This document shows, one piece after another, positions 1-5,331 of a stretch of DNA of 5,865 nucleotides. The notes under the pieces are model-generated. The model did not search any database. It had not been told where the DNA came from and was given only the letters and a program-made list of their open reading frames with translations. Origin of the DNA: Thermococcus sp. (GTDB taxonomy: Archaea; Methanobacteriota_B; Thermococci; Thermococcales; Thermococcaceae); the NCBI GenBank assembly GCA_021157445.1, contig JAGGWM010000064.1, positions 1-5,865 of the forward strand, given 5' to 3'. How positions within the stretch are numbered: the first letter of the stretch is position 1; each line of letters opens with the position of its first letter. A program made the position numbers and the translations under genes.

Positions 1-1325
1 CATCCCCCAACGAGCTTTTCCAAATCCTCCAAATCCATCATCTCCCCGGTTTTTCCCTCAATCCTTTTTGCGATGAGCAGGAACTTCTTCTTCCCCTCAA
101 AACGCTCCGCCTTTTTCTTTAACCGTTCGAGAACTCTCTCGGCTTCTCTTCTTCCGGGCTCGCTCCACTTAACCTCAACGAAAAGCATGCCATTGTCAAG
201 CTCTGCTATGGCATCTATCTCCTCGCCCTTGTGCCACCACCTTGCAACTTTTTTCTGCCCGAAGTCAATTATCCTCTGGCGGAGCATCTCCCTCACGAGT
301 TTTTCGAAGGATTTTTCGTAGTAGGCGTTCAGCTCGCGCTCAATCTTCGCCCAGACCTCATCAACTAGACCGAGTTCTAAATCACCAAAATTTGGATAGA
401 CGAAGCGGAACCAGAAGTTGAAGAAGTTGTCCTTTATGAAGTATCTCCCCCTCTTTCTCCTCCCGTAGGGGAGTTCGTAGCCCACCAAATCGAGACGCTC
501 AAGGGTATCGAGGTACCTGGAAAGGTGTCCCCTATCAAGCCCGGTGAAATTGACTAACTCCCCGAGCGTTTCATAACCCAAGGCGAGTCCTTTAAGAATG
601 AGCTTGTAAACCCTCGGCTCCCTTAGCTCCTCCCTAAGCAGAAACTCGGGCTCCTCGTAGAGAACCTCCCCCTTTCTCAGAATCTTCATCTTTATCGCTT
701 CCTCAACGCCCAGCTCCTTCACGAGGTCGAGGTAAAAGGGGATCCCGCCAAATACGGCATAGATCTTCACGAGCTCTTCCATGCTTCTATTGGGAAACAT
801 CTTGGCTATGCCTTTTATATCAAAGGGCTCAACCTTCCACTGCCCCGTCCTCCTCCCATAGAGAGGGCTTTTGTATTCCATGATCCTCTCCATCATTCCC
901 ATTGAAGAGCCGCAGAGCACAAGAAAGATATTGGTTCCTTTTAGGTGTTCATCCCAAGCCTTCTGCAGCACGCTCAAAATTCCGGGTTCAAGGCTCATCA
1001 AGTACTGGAACTCGTCCAGGATAACAGCTGTCCTTTCCTCTCCTATTTCATCTGCGAGGTAGCGGAAGAGCCTTCCAAAGTCTTTCACTTCCATGAAGTA
1101 CTCTTTTCCAGTAAGCTCTGCAAACTTCTCAGCCAATCCTTTAATGTTCTCGCCCATCGAGTCTGCGGTGGCGAGGAAGTAAACTCCCTTTCTGTTCTTT
1201 AGGAACTCCTTGAGGAGCATGGTCTTTCCCACTCTCCTGCGCCCGTAGATTATTATCAGTTGCGCCCCCTTTTCCTTCCATTTCCTTTCGAGGAACTCAA
1301 GTTCACTATTTCTGTTCACGAACAT
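1..1325 (-). CDS. Archaeal AAA+ ATPase with C-terminal DUF234/PD-(D/E)XK nuclease-like domain (3' end beyond window)
   Basis: The ATG at 1325-1323 opens a frame of 441 codons with no stop before the left edge, so only the extreme C-terminus is missing. Seen: Walker A GRRRVGKT (residues 28-35), Walker B AVILDEFQY (100-108), a sensor-like stretch FLVLCGSS (134-141), then a helix-turn-helix region containing LGELVNFTGLDRGHLSRYL. The C-terminal part carries D371 and the E384-V-K386 triad after a GEEID motif, the usual layout of PD-(D/E)XK nucleases. This matches the archaeal ATPase (PF01637) plus DUF234 (PF03008) family, common in many copies in Thermococcales. Family members are largely uncharacterised; DNA binding or cleavage, possibly in selfish or defence elements, is inferred. 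The start is supported by GGTGAT just upstream. Its base composition is richer in G+C than the operon to the right (34 of 60 G+C at 601-660, versus 18 of 60 at 5701-5760). Confidence 0.92.
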   Translation of the reverse strand, partial: MFVNRNSELEFLERKWKEKGAQLIIIYGRRRVGKTMLLKEFLKNRKGVYFLATADSMGENIKGLAEKFAELTGKEYFMEVKDFGRLFRYLADEIGEERTAVILDEFQYLMSLEPGILSVLQKAWDEHLKGTNIFLVLCGSSMGMMERIMEYKSPLYGRRTGQWKVEPFDIKGIAKMFPNRSMEELVKIYAVFGGIPFYLDLVKELGVEEAIKMKILRKGEVLYEEPEFLLREELREPRVYKLILKGLALGYETLGELVNFTGLDRGHLSRYLDTLERLDLVGYELPYGRRKRGRYFIKDNFFNFWFRFVYPNFGDLELGLVDEVWAKIERELNAYYEKSFEKLVREMLRQRIIDFGQKKVARWWHKGEEIDAIAELDNGMLFVEVKWSEPGRREAERVLERLKKKAERFEGKKKFLLIAKRIEGKTGEMMDLEDLEKLVGG

Positions 1326-1345
1326 TCTATCACCACATAAAATGA

Positions 1346-1353
1346 TGCATGCA
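1346..1353. repeat. Perfect 8-bp palindrome TGCATGCA next to the TATA box
   Basis: A perfect palindrome lies between the putative TATA box and the expected transcription start of the ATPase gene, where archaeal repressors often bind. It is short, and no second copy at helical spacing was found, so an operator role is only a guess. Confidence 0.3.
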
Positions 1354-1370
1354 AATTATAATAATCTTTC
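1353..1370 (-). promoter_or_regulatory. Candidate archaeal BRE/TATA promoter for the ATPase gene
   Basis: On the minus strand GAAAG (1370-1366, BRE-like) is followed by ATTATTATAATTT, an A/T box centred near 1358. A start about 25 bases downstream would fall near 1333, giving a very short leader before the ATG at 1325. The box sits inside the degraded beta-propeller frame, so the ATPase probably has its own transcription start. Based on sequence pattern alone. Confidence 0.45.
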
Positions 1371-1724
1371 TGCAGCATTTCTTTTGTGATGGGCATTCCA
1401 ATCATGCATTCTTCTTTCTCTCGCTTCCATTTGGCTTTATTCCCCTTACATTGAGCGTATCTTGCACTTGCAATTACATAAACTGTCCTACTGTCAACGA
1501 CTGCAGACGTTGTTGGCTCTTCAGTCTTAAACTTCCAAAATAATTCAAGGGGAGGTTCTAAAGCATCGGTAGCAACTCCTGTATGTTGGGAATTGTTCTT
1601 ATATGCCCTCCACTCGGTAGCCAAAGCGAAATTTGTAACTATGGAGATAACTATCAGTGCTGTAATGATCTTACTACCGACTTTTTCCATTATTCGCCAC
1701 CTAAGTAAGCCTAATTGAAATCTG

Positions 1725-1731
1725 ATTTTAA
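1725..1731 (-). promoter_or_regulatory. Weak TATA-like box for the beta-propeller remnant
   Basis: TTAAAAT lies about 38 bases upstream of the ATG at 1690, a distance that fits an archaeal TATA box with a short leader, and GGTGG lies close upstream of the ATG. No clear BRE is seen before it. It shares the 66-bp intergenic gap with the 3' end of the five-gene unit. Confidence 0.3.
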
Positions 1732-1749
1732 CAGAAAAGATTAAATGAA
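1732..1749 (-). terminator. Possible T-rich terminator of the five-gene unit
   Basis: Just after the TGA at 1757 the minus strand reads TTTCATTTAATCTTTTCTGT, a T-rich tract of the kind that ends archaeal transcription without a hairpin. The T runs are short and interrupted, so it would be a weak terminator. Confidence 0.35.
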
Positions 1750-1756
1750 ACCGGAT

Positions 1757-2371
1757 TCAGAGTTCTTCAAGTTCAAGGTGTTTTTTCTCCTTCCTCTCCT
1801 CTCCGGTAACCTTCTCGGCTGCGACCTCGGGCTCAAGCTCCCCCTCCTTTACGGCCCTGATTGTATCCAAAATCTCTGTGAGCTCCTCATCCGCCTCAAA
1901 ATTAACCCCCGTTGCGAGGGCTTGGTCTGTGTAGCCAAGCATGCGGTTAAGGTTCTCGTTTAGATTTTGAGAATCGAGCTGCATTTCAACGAGTTTTTGC
2001 TCCAGCTCCTCAGGAGACATGCTATGGAGAATCTTCCAGGTTGGAGTATTTTTCAATAAGGCCTCGTTTTCCTTAATTATCATGAGGTTGCTAACGAGCA
2101 TCATCTGCTTGTTTAACTGCGCATGTGTATTCTGCAGGTTTTTCTTTCTTTGGTTGAGGGTCTTTATCTTCGTAGCTATTGTCAGCTCTTCGCTTTTGCT
2201 CCTTGCCTTCTTGGCCTGCTCAAACAGAAGTGCAATCTGCCTGTCTATCTCTATAATCTCATTCTCTATCTTCCTAATCTGCATGTCAAGCTTTACTTGA
2301 GTCTCTCTAAGTTGGCTTAGTGGGATGTCAAGCGGGTTCTTTTTTCCAAAAAATCTGGAGAAGAAAGCCAT
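1757..2371 (-). CDS. ESCRT-III/PspA-like helical protein, intact paralog
   Basis: A 204-aa charged, mostly helical protein with no signal peptide or transmembrane segment. Seen in order: a basic amphipathic N-terminus MAFFSRFFGKKNP (1-13); a long helical hairpin (about 16-52 and 58-107) beginning LSQLRETQVKLDMQI; a short linker with W112; helices SPEELEQKLVEMQ (119-131) and NLNENLNRML (136-145); then GVNFEADEELTEILDTI (155-171) and a charged tail. This layout, including LRET at the head of helix 1 and a glycine-then-acidic helix near the end, resembles Snf7/CHMP4-type ESCRT-III. PspA/Vipp1, now placed in the same superfamily, is the other option. Such proteins form membrane-bound polymers that bend or cut membranes; that role is inferred here. 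No clear MIM motif for a Vps4-type ATPase is visible in the tail. The ATG directly abuts the TGA of the gene upstream (TGAATG) and GGAGGAG precedes it, so translation is probably coupled. A generic coiled-coil protein is the null alternative. Confidence 0.8.
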   Translation of the reverse strand: MAFFSRFFGKKNPLDIPLSQLRETQVKLDMQIRKIENEIIEIDRQIALLFEQAKKARSKSEELTIATKIKTLNQRKKNLQNTHAQLNKQMMLVSNLMIIKENEALLKNTPTWKILHSMSPEELEQKLVEMQLDSQNLNENLNRMLGYTDQALATGVNFEADEELTEILDTIRAVKEGELEPEVAAEKVTGEERKEKKHLELEEL

Positions 2372-2965
2372 TCAAAACTCCTCCAGCTCTTTTGAAAGCT
2401 CCTTTTCTTTGGCCTTTTCAAGGGCCTCCTCAGCATCAGCCTCCCCGGCTTCAACTTTTGCCCACGCTTCCATGAGTTCCCTTTCCGTCTGGTCTTCAGT
2501 GGCCTCAAACTCTGCTATCTCCATCTCGAAGACGCGGTTGAGATTGTTAACCATCTCATCGAACTCCTTTCCATCGAGGTTCACTTTAACTAGGACGCTT
2601 TCGAGATGTTCTGGCTCAACCTTGGTGAGCTTCTCCCATATACCAACTTTTCTGAGCTCCTTCTCCTACCTCTTAACAATGATCAGGTTCTTGACGAGAG
2701 TGTACTGCCTCTGGGCCGTTGTGAAGTCCTTAAGCTTGAGCTTCTCTTCAAGATCGAGGCTCTTAATCTCCTGTGCCAGCATCTTCTTCTTTAGCATATC
2801 GGCACCTACTCCTTCCTGGAAGAGCTGCTTCTTCTTCCGTTCAATGTTGTTTATTTCCTTCTTTGCCCGTTCCAAGCGGTTTCTAAGCCTTATTTCTTCC
2901 TCTTGCAGTTCCCTTAAAGAGAGCTTCTCAATCGGATTTTTCCTAAATCTATCTAATATCTTCAT
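2372..2965 (-). pseudogene. ESCRT-III/PspA-like helical protein, paralog interrupted by in-frame TAG
   Basis: The frame runs 197 codons from the ATG at 2965 to the TGA at 2372, broken only by a TAG at 2668-2666 (codon 100). It is paralogous to the intact gene downstream: MKILDRFRKNP matches MAFFSRFFGKKNP; VKNLIIVKR before the stop matches VSNLMIIKEN; and EKELRKVGIWEKLTKVEPE after it matches EALLKNTPTWKILHSMSPE without gaps, sharing the Trp, the PE and a downstream LNR. The tail is acidic, ending LSKELEEF. The start overlaps the TGA of the 611-aa gene (ATGA) and has GGGGG upstream. Possible readings are a recent nonsense mutation, a sequencing error, read-through, or a working 99-aa N-terminal hairpin. 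No ribosome site was seen for restarting at the GTG at 2584, so the C-terminal half is probably not made alone. Function as for the intact paralog. Confidence 0.75.
2666..2668 (-). other. In-frame amber (TAG) codon splitting the first ESCRT-III-like paralog
   Basis: The minus strand reads GTT AAG AGG TAG GAG AAG GAG. Both sides stay in the same frame and both sides match the intact paralog, so this is a single codon change, not an indel. AAG, GAG, CAG or TGG could each have become TAG by one substitution. The intact paralog has Asn at the matching position. Confidence 0.85.
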
Positions 2966-4797
2966 CTTTTAACCCCCTTCATCAATACCAATCCAAAACC
3001 ATCAATGTACTTAACAAACCCGTTCTCTTCCTTAGCAGCCTCATAAAAGGCCTTCTTAATGTAGGCTTCACCTCCGCAATCTTTCACTTCATTAAATGGC
3101 AGATAGTCTCTTCCGGCCAGCTTTGACTTTATGCACTCCTTCACCTTTACATAAACTTCCTCATCAAGCTCCATGCGTACCAATGGAACAAGGGCCTTTG
3201 CATATCTGTCATTTGGATTGTAAATGATCTCTCCAGTCTCAACATCAAGTAACAGTAAGGAAACGTTCTCAGAATAGAAGTTCTGGTGGAACTGATTGGA
3301 ATTAACGTACTTCTTTATCCGGTCTTCAAAGCCTAAGGGAGAAGCTATCAGGAGAATTGTGCGCTCATTCTTTGATGAATCCCTTGCATCGACCAAGTAA
3401 GCGTTTACATCAGCAAGTTCTAATGGGTCGGTATCAAACCCATACTCCGCAAGCTTTTCGACTCTTGTTATGTAGTGTCCTTTTAAGAGAAGATTTTCTT
3501 TGCTTCCTAAGAGTTTCTTCTCTTTTAACTTAACTTCGAGGTATCTGTTTTCCGGTAGATTCTTCAGAGTTTTTTCGTCGAGTTTAGAGGCGAATTTGGA
3601 GGTATTCTCCCCTAATTTTTCGTTTATTTCTTCCACTTTGTAAGTTTTATCCAAGAGCTGAACTTTGTTCTTGAGCTTGCTCTTCAATCTTCCTAAAAAG
3701 TTCAGCTCCTGTATCCTTGCATCCTCCCTAATCACAAGGCGGGATCCTTTTTCAAGGCTCTCTGAAGCCTTGAGAACTTCATCTATCTTTCTACGCAGCG
3801 CTTGATCCTTTTCCATTAGCTCCATTTCTTTCTTTTTGAGCTCCATTTCTTTCTGTTTTAATTCGATACTTCTTCTTTGTATTTCTTCCTCAAGTCTTCT
3901 TACTTCATTCATCATGTTCTCTCTGGCTCTTTCAAGCTCTGTCTGAAGTTTTTCTTGAAGTTCTTTATCTTTCAATTCAATAAGTTGCTTAGCAAGCTCT
4001 TCTTTTTCCTTCTCAAATCTTTCAATAAGCTCCTGCTTTTCTCTCTCCAGCCGTTCTATTTCCTCCATGCTTGCACGGGAAATCTCTTGCACAATCCTCT
4101 CTTTTTCATATTCAAAAGCTTCTGTAATTTCTTTGATATGTTCTCTAAGACCCTGGACTTTTTTCTCATAGGCCGACTTTACTGCCTCAACGCTCTCCTC
4201 CTTGTCCTTCTCCCACTCCTCAAGCAGTGTTCTAAACCAATTGTATTTGTTGGCCTCATTAATTGCTTCGTTGAGCTTTTCTTTGTAACCACTCCACGTT
4301 TTCTTGAAGTAATACCTCAGGGTTAATTTTATGTTAGGGTTGTTAAGCTGATCTTCAATCCACCTGTCCATTCCGAGGTAGTATGTTTTCAGGAGGTCTA
4401 AAACTTCGGAATCCCTCCTGTAAAGCTTCTCTAAAATGTCATCCTTTGTCATTATTTCAAAAATATTGTACTTTAAGAGCTCGTCGACAATTTGGAGCTC
4501 TTCTCTACTGAATCTTTTGGCTGCTGGGTAAAAGTTTTCACCATTGTTTTCAAAACTCCACGCAAGTATTGCCAGTGCGGCCTCAAACTTTGCTCTAAAA
4601 TTGGCATCCAGATCTCTTAGGAAGTCTCCGCAGTATCCATCCAAATACCTCTCATATGTGTTCTTTACCTCATGCCATAGGCGTTCTCTTCGTGAAAAGT
4701 CCTCTACGAGGATGTCCCTCCCCTGCTTTAGGACCCTTTCAGCAGGCTTTAAGAGGTTTTTAACGCATTCCAAATCCCCTTCATCAAAAATTCCCAT
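2962..4797 (-). CDS. 611-aa protein with helical head, central coiled coil and alpha/beta tail; function unknown
   Basis: I do not recognise a named family. Residues 1-190 are mainly helical with many aromatics (for example LAILAWSFENN at 75-85 and LRYYFKKTWSGY at 160-171). Residues about 195-350 are a long charged coiled coil rich in Glu, Lys, Arg and Leu, including two near-identical heptads KQKEMEL and KKKEMEL (314-327). After a basic linker, residues about 410-611 form an alpha/beta region: LADVNAYLVDA (461-471), TILLIASPLGF (480-490) and VSLLLLDVETGEIIYNP (512-528). The last 60 residues could form a winged helix (helix 570-590, then FVKYIDGFGLVLMK as a hairpin). No Walker motifs, signal peptide or transmembrane helix are visible. 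The ATG lies 3 bp after the upstream TGA with GGGGG before it, and the end overlaps the next ATG. The operon position suggests a scaffold or nucleator for the two ESCRT-III-like proteins; this is inference. Confidence 0.85.
   Translation of the reverse strand: MGIFDEGDLECVKNLLKPAERVLKQGRDILVEDFSRRERLWHEVKNTYERYLDGYCGDFLRDLDANFRAKFEAALAILAWSFENNGENFYPAAKRFSREELQIVDELLKYNIFEIMTKDDILEKLYRRDSEVLDLLKTYYLGMDRWIEDQLNNPNIKLTLRYYFKKTWSGYKEKLNEAINEANKYNWFRTLLEEWEKDKEESVEAVKSAYEKKVQGLREHIKEITEAFEYEKERIVQEISRASMEEIERLEREKQELIERFEKEKEELAKQLIELKDKELQEKLQTELERARENMMNEVRRLEEEIQRRSIELKQKEMELKKKEMELMEKDQALRRKIDEVLKASESLEKGSRLVIREDARIQELNFLGRLKSKLKNKVQLLDKTYKVEEINEKLGENTSKFASKLDEKTLKNLPENRYLEVKLKEKKLLGSKENLLLKGHYITRVEKLAEYGFDTDPLELADVNAYLVDARDSSKNERTILLIASPLGFEDRIKKYVNSNQFHQNFYSENVSLLLLDVETGEIIYNPNDRYAKALVPLVRMELDEEVYVKVKECIKSKLAGRDYLPFNEVKDCGGEAYIKKAFYEAAKEENGFVKYIDGFGLVLMKGVKR
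3818..3859. repeat. 21-bp tandem duplication (two units) encoding repeated heptads
   Basis: Two adjacent 21-bp units (3818-3838 and 3839-3859) share their first 16 bases, agctccatttctttct. They lie in the coiled coil of the 611-aa gene and encode KKKEMEL and KQKEMEL on the minus strand. Because the unit is exactly seven codons, duplication keeps the heptad register, a simple way for a coiled coil to change length. Confidence 0.8.
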
Positions 4798-4800
4798 CCT

Positions 4801-5325
4801 TCATACCCCCAAGAGAGGTCCCAAATCCTCTTTTAGTTTTTCAGAGACGTATTCTACAGCCTCCCCATATCCTGAAAACAGCAATTTTACCCAAGTCCCG
4901 TTCTTCCTTGGTTCAATTATAACTTCAATGTCCACGCGGCCCTTTCTGGTGAGGGTAAAGTACTTCATGGATTTGATATCTGAAGAATAGTAACGAATGT
5001 TGTTCTTGGAAAAAACGTATTCTAAGAACTTTTTAACGGTTTCTGGAGATTCCTCACTTTGATACTCAATGACTAGTTTGTTGGGCTGAATTTTAGATTG
5101 TAAGTCCTTCTCATGTAAAGCAAAGACTTCAACTTTCCCAGAGGATTCTGGGTTAAGCTTCGAGAAAAGTTCTTCTGCAAACCCGTTAATTTCTTCGGTT
5201 TCGATAACGAAAGTTAAGCCTTTAGGTTTTGAAACCCTTGCGCGTTCTCGCCATTTCTCAAGAAGATAATCAATCCGTTTTCTTTCTGCATCGTCTTCAT
5301 AATCAACAATGAATAGGTACTTCAT
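4801..5325 (-). CDS. 174-aa protein with possible Cas2/VapD-like ferredoxin-fold N-terminal domain
   Basis: No confident family match. Residues 1-72 follow the pattern strand (KYLFIVDY, 2-9), helix (ERKRIDYLLEKW, 14-25), strand (LTFVIETE, 37-44), helix (INGFAEELFSKL, 46-57), strand (KVEVFALHE, 64-72). This is the order seen in Cas2 and VapD, and an Asp occupies position 8, where Cas2 has its strand-1 Asp. Residues 82-174 form a second alpha/beta segment: LVIEYQS, a helix (92-106), then two strands around VDIEVIIEP and WVKLLFSGYG and a C-terminal helix. The ATG follows the TAA of the HEPN gene by 6 bp; GAGGTG, overlapping the HEPN stop, serves as ribosome site. An unrelated ferredoxin-like domain is just as compatible with this pattern, so the Cas2 comparison is a hypothesis. 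Being next to a HEPN protein, it may be its regulator or partner. Confidence 0.75.
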   Translation of the reverse strand: MKYLFIVDYEDDAERKRIDYLLEKWRERARVSKPKGLTFVIETEEINGFAEELFSKLNPESSGKVEVFALHEKDLQSKIQPNKLVIEYQSEESPETVKKFLEYVFSKNNIRYYSSDIKSMKYFTLTRKGRVDIEVIIEPRKNGTWVKLLFSGYGEAVEYVSEKLKEDLGPLLGV

Positions 5326-5331
5326 CCCTTT

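Larger units (their letters stand above)
1316..1690 (-). pseudogene. Truncated exported PQQ-type beta-propeller protein (remnant)
   Basis: The frame encodes 124 residues. Residues 1-24 form a signal peptide (basic start, hydrophobic core ITALIVISIV, ALA just before the predicted cut). The next segment has the entry signature of PQQ/WD40-like beta-propeller proteins: W27-R-A-Y-K-N-N-S-Q-H-T-G, then LFWKFKT (50-56), SAVVD (62-66) and VYVIAS (70-75). Full-length relatives have several such blades and are several hundred residues long; here similarity ends near residue 78. Read in the frame one base over, the DNA from about 1458 to 1405 gives TLNVRGIKPNGSE, which fits the expected continuation (YALNV...G...NG.E), followed by a TGA at 1404-1402. 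The tail of the annotated frame is therefore probably out of frame. GGTGG at the expected spacing precedes the ATG. The end overlaps the ATPase start by 10 bases. A short functional secreted peptide cannot be excluded, but decay is the better reading. Confidence 0.7.

Noticed and set aside
1..1325. The ATPase as a Vps4/CdvC-type partner of the ESCRT-III-like proteins
   Set aside because: Its motifs and its C-terminal winged helix plus nuclease-like domain fit the archaeal ATPase-DUF234 family, it shows no MIT domain, and it is separated from the unit by a remnant gene and has its own promoter.
2372..2584. Separate 70-aa gene starting at a GTG
   Set aside because: No ribosome site precedes the GTG, and similarity to the intact paralog continues upstream to the TAG in the same frame, so it is the back half of one broken gene.
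2666..2668. TAG read as pyrrolysine
   Set aside because: Pyrrolysine use is not known in Thermococcales-like archaea, no pylT- or pylS-like gene is in the window, and a non-methanogen helical protein gives no reason for it.
2325..2972. 215-aa plus-strand open frame
   Set aside because: It is antisense to the two ESCRT-III-like genes, made of Ser/Phe/Leu-rich low-complexity sequence that mirrors Glu/Lys codons, with no ribosome site or domain.
3877..4326. 149-aa plus-strand open frame, Phe/Leu-rich and seemingly membrane-like
   Set aside because: It is the reverse of the coiled-coil region of the 611-aa gene; its hydrophobicity is an artefact of Glu/Lys codons read backwards.
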